Below, piece after piece: positions 49,170-61,299 of a DNA stretch of 64,000 nucleotides. This DNA comes from Oenanthe sinensis. Its lineage: Eukaryota; Streptophyta; Magnoliopsida; Apiales; Apiaceae. Each line of letters starts with the position of its first letter. Within the stretch, counting starts at the first letter, position 1. Under the pieces are notes generated by a model. That model saw nothing but the letters and a program-made list of their open reading frames with translations. It was not told the origin of the DNA and made no database searches. A program made the position numbers and the translations under genes. The DNA is taken from contig CM053794.1 of the NCBI GenBank assembly GCA_028671895.1, positions 42,920,501 to 42,984,500 on the forward strand, in the 5' to 3' direction.

Positions 49170-49292
49170 GTGGGTCTCGTTTCATTTGGACCTACAAGCT
49201 CGATCAGTTTTTCTGTTGAAACTAAAGAAAAAGCTCATCTTTGTTTTATACATTCGATTCAATCTTTAATCAAAAAGCTAATTTATAGCAGA

Positions 49293-50550
49293 ATGGGAAG
49301 GTCTCCCTGTTGTGATAAAAATGGACTGAAGAAAGGTCCATGGACTCAAGAGGAGGATTCCAAACTCATGCAATATATTCAAACTCATGGACCTGGCAAC
49401 TGGAGAACGCTACCCAAGAATGCAGGTACACCATCCACACAAACACAAACAAACAGAAACATATCGATCTTCATCTAGATTACCAAAACATTTGCTGATG
49501 GATTTTTTTTGTTCTGTGTTATTACAGGGCTTCAAAGATGTGGAAAGAGTTGTCGTCTTCGATGGACAAACTACCTGAGGCCTGATATCAAGAGAGGTAG
49601 ATTCTCTTTTGAAGAAGAAGAGACTATAATCCAACTCCACAGTGTTCTTGGAAACAAGTAAGATTTGTATTATTGTTTACTTAGATTATTCTTAATATAA
49701 TTTACACACTACACTACTAGCTATAACTTGACTTGCCACCAATAATTAAATAAGCTCATCCACTTCAAGTTGCAACAAAAAACATAGCTCTTACGTAATA
49801 GCTAGAGAGTTGAGTGACCAAACATTTCAGCTACTAACTTTAAGAAATCAATCTGTAATGCAATAAATTAGGTGGTCTGCTATTGCGGGTCGTCTACCGG
49901 GAAGGACTGACAATGAAATCAAGAACTATTGGAATACGCATATCAGAAAAAGGCTCCTTGATATGGGACTGGATCCGGTCACTCATGCTCCTCGTCTCGA
50001 TTTTCTCAACCTATCAACAATTCTGGGATCGGCACAACTTAATGTTGCAAATTTGCTAGGCCTTCAAAATTTGGTAAATCCGGAACTTGTATTAAGGCTT
50101 GCCAATCTCTTATCGTCAAGCCATAATCAAAACCTACAACTACTGAACCAATCCAACCTGATACAAACCCCCATGCAAGACATGAGTTCGATTATTAATC
50201 AAGCACAACTACTGGAGCAGAACTTGGTTAATTACCGAAACATGGAGGGAAATTATCAAAGTCCATTGGTGCAACAAAACAACGGACATTACGGGAATGC
50301 TGATCCAGCTAGAATAAATGCATCTGAGATTGTGATGCCACAAATGATGAATGGCAGCCTGCAGGGATTTGAATATGATTCAGTATTGTCGAATACGAAT
50401 ACGCCTTTATCAAGCTCAGTTCCCACACCATTGAACTCATCGTCCACATTCATTAACGGCAGCAGCACAGAGGATGAGAGGGATAGCTTCTGCAGCAACA
50501 TGTTCGAGTTTGAAATTCCTGAGAGCTTGAATTTTGATGATTTTATGTAA
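49293..50550 (+). CDS. R2R3-MYB transcription factor, subgroup S11-like (MYB41/49/74/102)
   Basis: Three exons, 49293-49425, 49528-49657 and 49872-50550, give 313 residues with introns at the positions usual for R2R3-MYBs. R2 reads KKGPWTQEEDSKLMQYIQTH to RCGKSCRLRWTNYL; R3 reads KRGRFSFEEEETIIQLHSVL to RTDNEIKNYWNTHIRKRLL. The tryptophans are in place, with the normal F replacing the first W of R3. Just after comes DMGLDPVTHAPRLDFLNLS, the block shared by the S11 group and its relatives. The C-terminus is Gln/Asn/Ser-rich and ends with STEDERDSFCSNMFEFEIPE then SLNFDDFM, matching the S11 tail. Members regulate responses to drought, ABA, wounding and suberin or cuticle formation. The exact orthologue is not assigned. 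Confidence 0.95.
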
Positions 50551-51764
50551 TACACTGTGCACGCACGTTTGATTTATACTTTACATTGGCTCATTCAGCT
50601 AGATTAATTTTTAATTGTCTAATGTGTTTTTTTATTACTTTTAGTGGCTGCTGAAATTTTTTGTAATAGGGAAACATAGTTGGGTGTATGTATGTGTATG
50701 AACAATAATACAGTAGTTTGCTAGTTACTATTGTAATACATATTTGTAATTTTTCCTCTTTCTGTAGTAAGTTCATTTCATTATGAATTTATGAATCACC
50801 GTATTTATAATAGGTACCGTTTATTGCTTATAAGTTAAAAAAAACATACATTTTTCAACTTATAAAATTATTTATAAGATAAGTCAAACTGGTGTTGAAG
50901 TACTGCTTGTTCCAACGTCTGAAATTAGTAGAAATCATATTGAGAACTAGTAGAAAATCATACTTTGTAATGTTTAAACTTGTGAAATGAGATTTGGGCT
51001 TGGCGAGACAATTGCCCTTACCTTCGTCAAGGCAGAACTGACCCAGAATAGTGCAATATTTCAAGTCAGTGTAATGAAGTTAAACTGGAGAGGTCTTTTA
51101 GGCTTTAGCAAGAATCGCATACAAGGGAACAATCTTATGTACAATGTAAGAAGTATTTATGGGTATAAAATTTATATTTCTGTACAAAATTAAGAAATTG
51201 GAAAGTATAAGTGTAAATTATAAGTTTATCCTCTATTATCCGAGGTTTGAGTCTATAAGTCAAATTATTCAAAAAGTAAAGATCATTTTTTTTGAAACGG
51301 AGACATTAGCTATTTAAATAATTGCTCCAACTCCCCAAGAAAAAAAATATTTTTTTGTACCAAAATTATCAAATTATTTCCGATTCCGATAAGTATATAC
51401 CAAATAATACATGCAAATGTCCCAAAATTCGAAACATACTAAACTAATTTATGCAACCTCGCAATGGTCTTTAATATACTGAAGTGTTTAATACCGTTAA
51501 ATTGATTCATTTTTTACCGTAATTTAAAAATAATATATAATTGAAAAAATATATTATATTATTAGAAAGTATATATAACCTACTTTGAAATGTATTTTTT
51601 AGTTTTCTAAAATTATAATTTTTTTTTAATTTTTAATCAAAAATTAGTCAATTTAATCAGAAAAAAATCAAAATGCAGAACTAGTTGGGGGGTAATTTAA
51701 GTAATGATGTCTCAAGGCATGGGGTGCTTTCTATCGTCTCTTTCGGGAAAGGAGCATAGCAGTA
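50551..51764. other. Intergenic downstream of MYB
   Basis: 3' flank of the MYB gene followed by AT-rich DNA. A 68-codon frame at 50987-51193 shows no recognisable domain. Confidence 0.45.
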
Positions 51765-51958
51765 CTGCCTCCGTCCCAATCAATTGTTATCCTTTCGGAA
51801 AGAAGGTGCGACACGCATTTTAAGGTGCATATAAAGTATAGTTCCATAAAATTTTTTTAATTTTTTTTTCTGAATAAAAATTTAAACATTATATGCACCT
51901 TAAAATACGTGTCGGACCTTCTCTCCGAAAGGATAACAATTGATTGGGACGGAGGGAG
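51765..51958. mobile_element. Stowaway MITE with long near-perfect inverted repeats
   Basis: A 194-bp element between TA dinucleotides. The arms of about 70 bp are almost identical (CTCCGTCCCAATCAATTG, TTATCCTTTCGGA-AGAAGGT, CGACACG-ATTTTAAGG, TGCATATAA), leaving a small A/T-rich loop. The interior is unrelated to the CCGTGCCCGGAC family, so it is a second Stowaway family. Confidence 0.93.
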
Positions 51959-52286
51959 TAGTAAATTATAGATGTAGGTTTTTGAATGTGTGACCATTTT
52001 AAAGAAACAAGGTCCACGTACTGTAGTTGTCTACACTACATGTAGCCCATTGTAGCACAATTATAATCATGATATTATATGTATCCGAGGCATGGCGTGA
52101 AACATAAAATCATCATGCGACTGCAATTATTTTTTTTCTTTTTCTCGATTTTTAAAAATAAAAAAGGTTAATTATACAATAATACACAGAAATTAAAGAA
52201 CTCTTTTATCAACAGACCGCAGACATAAAATTTATTACACACAAAATAGGAGTACAATTATTTATTACGTTTAAAAATAAGTTATA

Positions 52287-52790
52287 CTCCCTCCGTCCCA
52301 ACCAATTCTTTACACTTTCCTTTTTGGGACGTCCCACCCAATTCTTTACATTACTAAAAATAGTACTCCCTCCGTCCCAACCAATTCTTTACACTTTCCT
52401 TTTTGGGACGTCCCACCCAATTCTTTACATTACTAAAAATAGTAACTTTTAACAATAAATATATTATTACATTCACTACTTCACTCCACTTTTTCAACAC
52501 TTTACACTATTACACCCACTATTTCATTTATTTTAACAATAAAATCACTATTACACCCACTATCCTTGGTCTCCGTGCCCGGACCAAATGTAAACATTTG
52601 GCCGGGACGGAGGGAGTAACTTTTAACAATAAATATATTATTACATCCACTACTTCACTCCACTTTTTCAACACTTTACACTATTACACCCACTACTTCA
52701 TTTATTTTAACAATAAAATCACTATTACACCCACTATCCTTGGTCTCCGTACCCGGACCAAATGTAAACATTTGGCCGGGACGGAGGGAG
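52287..52790 (+). mobile_element. Stowaway MITE interrupted by a second Stowaway (outer element)
   Basis: Outer left end CTCCCTCCGTCCCAACCAAT at 52287, running to ACTAAAAATAG. It is interrupted at TA (52364-52365) and resumes as ACTTTTAACAATAAATAT at 52619. It ends GGGACGGAGGGAG at 52790, with TA outside. Confidence 0.93.
52366..52616 (+). mobile_element. Stowaway MITE nested in the previous one, same orientation
   Basis: A full copy of the same family inserted in direct orientation at the same internal TA that is hit in the 20.9-21.4 kb pair. TA is duplicated at both edges. Confidence 0.93.
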
Positions 52791-53063
52791 TACCTGTTTA
52801 AGTACAAGCATTCTACTTTTTCCTCTTTTTTTTGACAAAAGCATTCTACTTATCAAGTTCTTGGTTATTTTGGTTAACGCGGATATTGCGAGTATATCAA
52901 CTTTAAATAAAAGCATGATGATGTAATTATGAAGTACAGTTTTAAGCAGTGTAATGATCAATAATCAATCACTAAATCGAGCTTACATAAACTTCGTACA
53001 GGTCACAAATATATTAAATAAAGTACAAAAAGTTAAAAAGAGGTCGGTGATAAAAATATAATG

Positions 53064-53291
53064 TGGGTGTTTGGGGTTCCATAAACTTAAAATAAGTAAC
53101 TTATTTTTTATTTTATTTTACATATTTTCATATTTTTTTTAAAGATAAATATTTGTTTTAGAATTTTAAAACCAAATATGAACTTACTTTTTTCTGAAAA
53201 TAAGGGCTTATTTCTGAAAAGTACATATATCCCTACTTTTTCCCGGAAATAAACCCTTATTTCCATAAATTGGCAGTTGCCAAACAGGCCC
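53064..53291. mobile_element. MITE of the 'GGGGTGTTTGG' family, copy E
   Basis: Left end GGGTGTTTGGGGTTCCATAA, right end TTGGCAGTTGCCAAACAGGCCC. The core carries AAAATAAGTAACTTATTTT and ACCAAATATGAA like the other copies. Confidence 0.8.
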
Positions 53292-55180
53292 AATATATGC
53301 AACTTTCTTTACGTCAACAGCATTTTATTTCCTTTATAATTCCTATTCATAAAGAAAATTGGGTGAAATGCTGAAATGATTTTGAAATTGATATTCTTTT
53401 CAATTATTAAAGCAAACGATTCATTTAGATATTTAATTACCGATTTTTAGAACGACTTAATACTGAGATTAGTGCAGTTCAATTGTGTTTAAGGGCCAAT
53501 TTGGGTAGGCATTTAGCTAGCAGCCCCTTCTGTTGCGATTCTCAAGAGTAGGTATATGTTCTTTGCATGTGCTAACCAAGCTTGCTAATCTTAAAAGAGA
53601 AATGGGACCTTGATCATATGTATTTTTGCCCCTAAAGTAATATGTCAGAACTTGTTCTTCAATAAATTATTCAATTATATCAAAAGTTAGAATTGTTGGG
53701 GCCATTTTTTTGCTTAATTTTTTACTAGTCTATATTTTCTTTAGGTGTCAAAATTAGACTTGTTACTTCTTTTATCATAGTTTTTGATGCACACAGTGGA
53801 GAACTGGAGATGCATGTAGTAGAGAATAATTGACAACTGTTTCTACCATATACTCTCAGGATGAATGATGTAGATAAAACTGATGGTCAAGCAAAGATTT
53901 AATTTGAGCTTATAAGAACAAACTCAATTTGACAATACTCATCATGTCTTCTAGAGAATATGGTATGGTTCGAGACTACGTTGGCAAACGAATAAAATAA
54001 AATCGAGTTTTTTTTTTATCGAGTTCGAATTTAAATTGAAACGGTGTAACAATACGTAAATCGACAGGAAGAGTGAACAATATATAAATCAATGTTGTTC
54101 TTCGGTCTATAATCCAGCCTCTATCTATTTAACATAACACGAACTTGGAAATGCACTTGGGGCAAGTGGTGTAATTAGATGCTGGGCTACATAAACAGTA
54201 CTTTGGACGAGCATCTTTTGCACGTGACATAGGAATAACCCTAATACTTCTGGCATTCACCTTGATAAATTTCCTTGATTAACAAATAGCAATCCCTTTA
54301 ATCATTCTTGTTTTATATACATAACCACACCACTTACGGAAGTTATATTAAGTATTTTATTTGTTCAATTCATCAAATCTTACATAAAAAATGAAGTGAG
54401 AAGTTTGAAGTCTGTTGTGAAACCAATAGCTAGGCTACCTAATATTGTTTTGTCCTATTAATGACAATCTAATGTTTGTAAGAAAGTGTCTTTTCGAAAT
54501 TCAACGGACATGATCCACCCTAAACTTTGTCACCTGCCGTATACTTACTCTATACTACCACAGCACTTGTTTGGGTTCTTTGTGGGCATCACTTCAAGAT
54601 GCAGATATTTGTAAAGTTTTGGAGGCTCTCTCTGTAAGAACAGACACACAGCACATATAGTATTTTTTTTAAATCGCAATCTCTGTGCTTAATTAAGCTG
54701 TGAATTTGGGTTCCCAATAAGAGGATAGGAATAGAGAGAAGGAAGACTGAGCCCTGATGAGGAGTGATGTTGAAGTCATGAGTCAGGACTCGTTAATCTT
54801 TATCTCATCTGACAGTAACTTTGGGCAGTTAAAAGTACTTTGATGCTATAAAGAATTTTGCACCTTTTTTCTTTTGTTATCAAGAATAATCTACTTATAT
54901 ATTATTATTATTATAATAACTATATAAACATTACTCGTACTGTATTTTTTATGATACGGTGTACATATTCAGTTGACTCTGGTATACTACTGTATTTCAT
55001 GCAAAGTGCAATAAATTAAAAACGGGGGCACATATACATGTCGCAGCTGTATGCATATTATATATATGCACCGCACCCTACCTTTTCATCTTGTCAGTTG
55101 TCATGGATAAGTAGAGTCTCCTGTGTAACCCAAAGTCAAAAGCATTTCTTGTTGGTTGAAGAATTAAACCCTTTGAAGAT
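53292..55180. other. Intergenic upstream of the cyclin gene
   Basis: No gene is seen. It holds the upstream region of the cyclin D6 gene; no cis-element was confidently recognised. Short frames near 55038 overlap the cyclin start in another frame and are not genes. Confidence 0.45.
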
Positions 55181-56674
55181 ATGGATGCACAACTTATCAA
55201 ATTTGACATTAGTCTTTTTGAGTTGGAGTCTCAGCTACAAATCACACAACTAAACAACACTTGCATTTGTATTAGTAATAATAATCGGCGTGAAACTATC
55301 TCTTTTATCTTACAATTATCTCACAAGTTGGACCCTCTTCTATCTTACCTTGCCATTCATTATCTCCATCGCTTCATTTCTACCCAACCCATTCTTACTC
55401 AGGTACCTGTCTGTAAATTTTCCAATATATGCGTAGTAGATTTAATTGGCTGCATTATAAATATTTAATCTCTGTGCATGTATATGTGTAGGATGGGAAA
55501 CCATGGATGCTGAGGCTACTTGCAGTTTCTTGTGTTTCCTTAGCTCTTAAGATGAGGAAAACAGAGTTCTCTCTCGATTGTATACAGGTTAGAAATGATT
55601 AATACACTGTGTGTGTGTGTGTGTGTGTGTGTTACTATGCATTGTTATTGATTTAAGTTGTGTATAAAATGTATAGCATGAGGGTGGTTTAGTGTTTGAT
55701 AAACAAAGCGTGCGACGTATGGAGTTGTTGATATTAGGAGGTCTAAATTGGCGGATGCGTACCATCACTCCTTTCTATTTCCTCTCCTTCTTTCTTTCGT
55801 TTTTCCAACCCAAAGACCCGCCATTGACGGAAGCACTTGAAGCTCGTGCTACACAAATCATATTCGACTCTCAACATGGTAAACTTTAATTTATTTAATC
55901 TTTAGTAAATAAATATTATTGCAACCTATATTTATTTTTCGATCGACTAGACGATATTATTTGGACAATACTAAACATCTATATGCAAATTAATATTTTA
56001 AAAATATTGAAGATATCTAGAGATCTATGATGTTATTGGATTTTAATATTACATTAATTCATTAACTATCTCAAAGCCGTAAGACGTATTTATGTACTTG
56101 TATTACGTTACTGTTCATCTGAAAACTTATAATAATATCTCTGATCAGTTGTTATTTATATACAACAGAAATGAAGATACTGGAGTTCATGCCATCTATA
56201 GTTGCAGCATCAGCTCTACTCTCTGCTTCCCATGAGCTTTTTCCATTGCAATTTTCATCCTTTAGAGACTCAATTTCAACTTGTTCCTATGTGAATAAGG
56301 TGCGAATTTAATCTTTTATACGATAATTTCCATTATAATTCATAATCTGTGGAGGTTAATTACAATTAACTTTTTCAAAACAATATATGTTTCAGGCAAA
56401 TTTATCAAAATGCAACGACGTAATGGAAGAAATAGCGACGGAAAGCTATGAATCAATGTTAGAAATAGTCTCAAGTTCCAACACAAACACTGCCGTCAAT
56501 GTACTTGACCGGGAGTGGTCTAGCTCCAGCTCCGACTGCAGCACTACTGCTCTAATTAGTGACACAACAATCAACACAGAAGCCCGGGGGGACTTTAAGC
56601 GACAAAAGATTAGTATAAGCAATTTCCAAAGCGACGAAACGTTTCCGCTTTCTCACGTTCAGCACTTGTTATAA
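55181..56674 (+). CDS. CYCD6;1: D-type cyclin, CYCD6;1-like
   Basis: Five exons, 55181-55402, 55492-55587, 55677-55878, 56169-56299 and 56396-56674, give 309 residues, all borders GT-AG. The cyclin box runs from ETISFILQLSHKLDPLLSYL, AIHYLHRFIST through KPWMLRLLAVSCVSLALKMR and RRMELLILGGLNWRMRTITP. The C-terminal cyclin fold has ILEFMPSIVAASALLSASHE and SISTCSYVNK. The tail includes NTAVNVLDREW and KRQKIS, as in CYCD6. The ATG at 55181 is supported by an in-frame stop about 24 bases upstream. No LxCxE retinoblastoma-binding motif is visible in the short N-terminus; CYCD6;1 is known to lack it. D6 cyclins work with CDKs and are linked to the formative division downstream of SHR/SCR in Arabidopsis roots. 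Confidence 0.93.
55610..55632. repeat. (TG)n microsatellite in cyclin intron 2
   Basis: A GTGTGTGTGT run of about 23 bp in the short second intron. Confidence 0.9.
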
Positions 56675-58305
56675 AACATTCCAATCTTTGGCAAGCTAAA
56701 TAACAATCACATGGAGCTTTTATTAAAAGCCACAGCTGCGGAAGGAGTTGTGTACTAGGGAAATTCTGTGCAAAAAAATGAAGAAGATTTAATTTAAATC
56801 AAGGCTAATGGTAATGTAACAGGGTGGTATAAAACTGTACATTAGTCGATGCTAAATGTACTCCCCTCGGTTAATGATAAATAGCCGCTTTGGTTTCTTG
56901 CACCTGTTTTATTTCTTGGTGTACAAATAAAAGAGAAACGAATGCATAATGCGTCTAAAAAAAGTCAAAAGAGTATCATTCACGAAGAAAAGTGACATGG
57001 CTGGAGTCGTAGTTCGTTGTCTATGAAATAATAAGTTTTACTGACTCAGTTAATTTATTTTGTATGTCAACTTCAACTATCTTTATTATATTCATTATCT
57101 ATTATAATAATAATAATAAATTTGAATTTAACTACTTCTGAAAAGGAGGGAAGAAAAAGAAAAAAGAAAAAAAATAAATTTTTTATTTATAAAAATGAAA
57201 GTTATAATCACTAATTCACTATGATATCCTAAAATTTAGGAGTCATTTCCTATTTTAGGGATATTGCCCCTATTTCATTTTTTTATCATAGTTATAATGT
57301 TTTGGTTTGGGGTTATTAAAGTTAATGTAGTTTTAGACTTGAAAATGAAGAAAAAGGATGGAAATGATTGACAGCTGTTGTAGTATCTTTGTCAAAAGGA
57401 ATTGATGATGTTCATACTTCATGAAGAAATGTAGCACATTAAATGGGTTCATTTAGTATCTTATTTGTGTTTTTGTCTTAATGGAGTAAAGTGTCTCCTT
57501 CACATCCTCACAAATTATTACACGTCTATATATTTAGGCTCTAGCAAGAATATTTGTTATACTCCTGGCCGTCTGTGCAAGAATGCTCCCCACTTTTCTG
57601 CAAAATCAAATTAAAAACGGTGAGGAATCATAACAACACGTTAATCTTTAATTTTAACTTTAGTTGACAAAACGATTATATTTAGTTGACTTTTGATTTA
57701 GCCACTAAACAGAAGAATGTAATGTTGTTCCTGAGAGATGTATTTAATTGGTTCAAGTTCTACAATTGTAAGCGGTGGGATTAAATCAGACAAAGTTAAG
57801 AGTGGTGCAGTTTATCACGGAGAAGCATCCGATGGTCCCTATATCTGCTCAAGACATGTCTCTATCCAACAAATCTGGCCACGCCAATGAGATCTCTGTA
57901 TTAATACAGAATTGGACCACTGTATTAGAATTTAGAGAGTAAATTACCATTTCAAATATAGATAGATACATAATTACTGTGCATCTGCAAAAGTAACCTT
58001 TGTCGTTACTCCCTACCTAGCTAGCAGGAGACTCTTTACATTGTTGTTGCCTGGGGACCTTGGTCATTGTTGTGACTTGTGAGAATTGGTGAATATATTC
58101 TAATTCTCACTCTTTGCAATTTCCGGGAGTCCAATATATTTTCAGCAGTCAAGAGATTGAAAAAAAAGTTACTGGTCCAAAAGTACTCGCCCAGGTCCTC
58201 GTGGCCAAGCTTAATTCGCATATTTCAACAATTTTTGATAACGAGACCAGTAATCGCCAAAATGGTTGTACTTGGTTTTGAGACCGATTATCAAATTTGG
58301 AGTAC
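56675..58305. other. Intergenic downstream of the cyclin gene
   Basis: 3' flank followed by AT-rich DNA. No gene or clear repeat is seen. Confidence 0.45.
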
Positions 58306-58308
58306 TAA

Positions 58309-58639
58309 GGTTGTGTTCACTTGGTAAGAATGAAATGATGAAGGAATGGAATGAAAAATTATATACAAACTTTATGAAGAAAGAAGAATATATGAGTGAA
58401 ATCATGAATGAATATGAGATAGTCTAAATTTTGCATGATGAGAATTGTAGAAAAATTGATGTAGAACTGGAATGAGAATTCCTTCCAAAACATGTGGGTT
58501 AGAATTACAGTTCAAATAGTTTGGAATGGAATGGAAGAAGGAATGAAAATTTTAAACATTTTCCTTAAACTCACCCAAATAAGGGTTCAAATTTCATTCC
58601 ATTCCCCTCTCATTCCATTCCATCAAAGTGAACACAACC
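58309..58639. mobile_element. Tourist-like MITE (PIF/Harbinger) with TAA duplication
   Basis: The element starts GGTTGTGTTCACTTGG and ends CAAAGTGAACACAACC. TAA sits on each side (58306-58308 and 58640-58642) within a GTACTAA...TAAGTAC setting. GAATGAAATGA / TCATTCCATTCC subterminal runs continue the inverted repeat. Confidence 0.92.
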
Positions 58640-58642
58640 TAA

Positions 58643-59730
58643 GTACATTTAATTCCCGAGTACTGAGGTACATTTAATCTCCGTCAGTTCTGTGAATATC
58701 CGAACTGCTAAAACAACCACAACTACGTTGAATTTGATCACCATACAGTAGAGAGATTTTTAGTGAAAATTTGGATTTGAAATGTGTCTAATAAATTATT
58801 ATAAGATGAAAATTAATAAAATATCACATGGTATATGATCTAATTAAAACCTACTTTTAACATTTTATGGTTTCGGAAGAGCTCATTACTAGTATTACAG
58901 CTCAAGTTTAGGGAGAAATTTTAGGCTTGAGCCACTCTTCGGGCCTCATTTATAATTTATTTATTTATGCGTTGGTAGGTTCGATGCTGGTCAAGGTGGG
59001 TAAGTATTGAACTAAAGTGATGAGTTGACAAGAAAACAAACATTTTCCGGAAGGGCCTTTGCAAATAATTGTGGGATTGTACACCAAGTATGTATGCAAG
59101 AAGTACATTACCACAATTATAAATTATACATGCAAAACGTTAGCCCTCATAACATGGTGCAATTCATTTTCTTTAAATGTTTGTTTTCTGATTACTATAT
59201 AGTCTGTCATTTTTAGACTTTTGCTTTCAAGGACACTGCAACAAGCAGAGACACAGAGTGTGTGTGTGTGAGAGAGAGAGAGATTGTAATTTGTATTCCG
59301 TAATTGTTTTGTTCGAGTTGCTAGTAGTAGTTTCTGCTGCTGCAGGCCTGTCGCTAACTGCTCCTCGGATGGTTAAATACTTTGGCGCCCTTTTCCTTAA
59401 CACTGTTTACTGCCATTTTTGGCATCTACTATTAGTTTTTAGAAAATTTAAGAGGATATTTTAAATTTATGTGAATTCTTTTACAGGGATATATGAATGC
59501 CTCATACATACAATTAAATTATAAATATTTGGAACCGTAGATAGGTTATAGAGTAAGGAATCGAATCCAATCGAAATAGAACAGGGATGATTTTTAACAA
59601 CTAAACTATCAAACGCATAGTTCAAAATATAGTAAAAGTAATATACTTTTAGTGAGATAAACAGACTAAATTATTGTACATACATTTGTAAAGATTATTA
59701 TCAACCTAAATTATATTTGCAAAATTGTTA
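58643..59730. other. Intergenic
   Basis: No gene is seen. A TG/GA-rich microsatellite lies at about 59259-59284. Confidence 0.45.
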
Positions 59731-60054
59731 CTCCCTCTGTCCCATTCAATTCTATACACTTTCCTTTTTTGGATGTCCCTCTCATTTGTATACATTCCAA
59801 AAATAGTAAAGTTTTAATAATAAAAATTACTATTACACCTACTAACTTTCCTCCACTATCTCAAATTCATAATATAAAAATATTATTACACCCACTACTT
59901 TCCTCCACTATCTCAAATCTATTATTAAATATTAATAGATCCCACTACTTTACTCACTTTTTACCTAACTTTACTATTACACTATCATTTTTTAAATTGT
60001 TTCTTGTCCTCCGTGCCCATTTGATTTGTATACAAATCAATGGGACGGAGGGAG
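59731..60054 (+). mobile_element. Stowaway MITE, diverged family member
   Basis: Starts CTCCCTCTGTCCCATTCAAT and ends CAATGGGACGGAGGGAG, flanked by TA. The interior keeps TTTCCTTTTTTGGATGTCCC and CCGTGCCCATTTGATTTG, a diverged version of the main family. Confidence 0.9.
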
Positions 60055-60189
60055 TAGCTTTTAACATTGTACAACCTCTCGATGGTCAAAGAAGTCTTGA
60101 CCTATATACATAGTACTTATTCAGTTATTTGTACATTTTTTTGAGACCCTGCAGCCCTGCCTAACGTTATAACCAAAGGAAAAGAATAA

Positions 60190-60852
60190 TAATTTACCTT
60201 TGCAATTCCTTGGTTTGGTTTTGAAAAATTGCACCGTGAATCTAATAGTTTTCAAATTAATACTTTATATCCCAAAATTTTTAAAATTGTTTCAATTTGC
60301 ACCCCTTAAACTAACTTCCATCAATTATCAATATTAATTTCATATTCTAGAGGGTTAATATGAGTATTTAATATTTAAACAGTTATTTCAGTGTTCATAT
60401 TTTTAGATTTTATGTTCAATTCATTTCTAAATATCTCATTTATATGGCTGAAATGCATTATTACTAGATTATTGGTACAAAAAATAGAAAAAGTAATAAA
60501 TAATAAGCTATGATATAAGAACCCGACTTTAATTTGATACAAGAATCAAAATTATTAATTAAGTATTATTTTTGGTATCAATAATCTATTAATAACACAT
60601 TTTATCCATGTAAATAAGATATTTGGAATGAACTGATCACAAAATTTAAAAAATAAGAACACTAAAATAACTGTTTTAATATTAAATACTCATATTAACT
60701 CTCGAGAACATGAAATTAACGTTGATAATTGACGGAAGTTTGTTTAAGGGGCACAAAATGAGATGATTTTAAAAGTTTCCGGATGTAAATTGTTGATTTG
60801 AAAACACCCAAAGTGCAATTTCTCAAAATCAAAGGATTGTAAAATGTAAATT
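60190..60852. mobile_element. 663-bp foldback element with about 290-bp inverted arms
   Basis: Arms 60190-60482 and 60570-60852 are reverse complements for nearly their whole length with scattered mismatches, leaving a loop of about 87 bp. Shared blocks include GAAATTGCAC / GAAAAATTGCAC, CCCCTTAAAC, TCAATTATCAA, TTAATATGAGTATTTAATAT and ATAGATTATTG. It has no coding capacity. It is a long-TIR MITE (MULE-type or foldback). No flanking duplication was clear, so its superfamily is open. Confidence 0.88.
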
Positions 60853-61299
60853 AGTCTTAAAAGAAAATACATAACTGTGTTAATGATCAGCATTGGCCTA
60901 TTGTTCAAGAAGAATCACAACTAATTACAGCTAGTATTACTGCATATCAAAAGCAAATTGTAAAATTGTATGGAATCAATCAATGGAACACTGGGTAGTT
61001 TTTGAATAAAACACACTTGTATTAAAAGAAGCTGTTTCTAGTGACGCTGGGAGGCCAAAACATGCATTAATAGTACAAATATGTGGCTCTGGGTGCAACT
61101 CTGGATCACATGCAGCAGGAGCTAAGCAAACCTGAACGTACGAACGAAGGCATAAATACAACTAGTGTTATTGGGAAATATATATGTGTACGATACATGA
61201 GAGGTAGATATAGACTCCCTTTCATTTCATTTCTGATACATGCTCAGCTGAATATTTCAAAAATGGGACGGCTGAGTTGGTTCTTTTAAAAATGGCACA

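Noticed and set aside
52403..52801. 132-codon frame with an internal repeat
   Set aside because: The internal duplication is the nested Stowaway pair, not a protein repeat.
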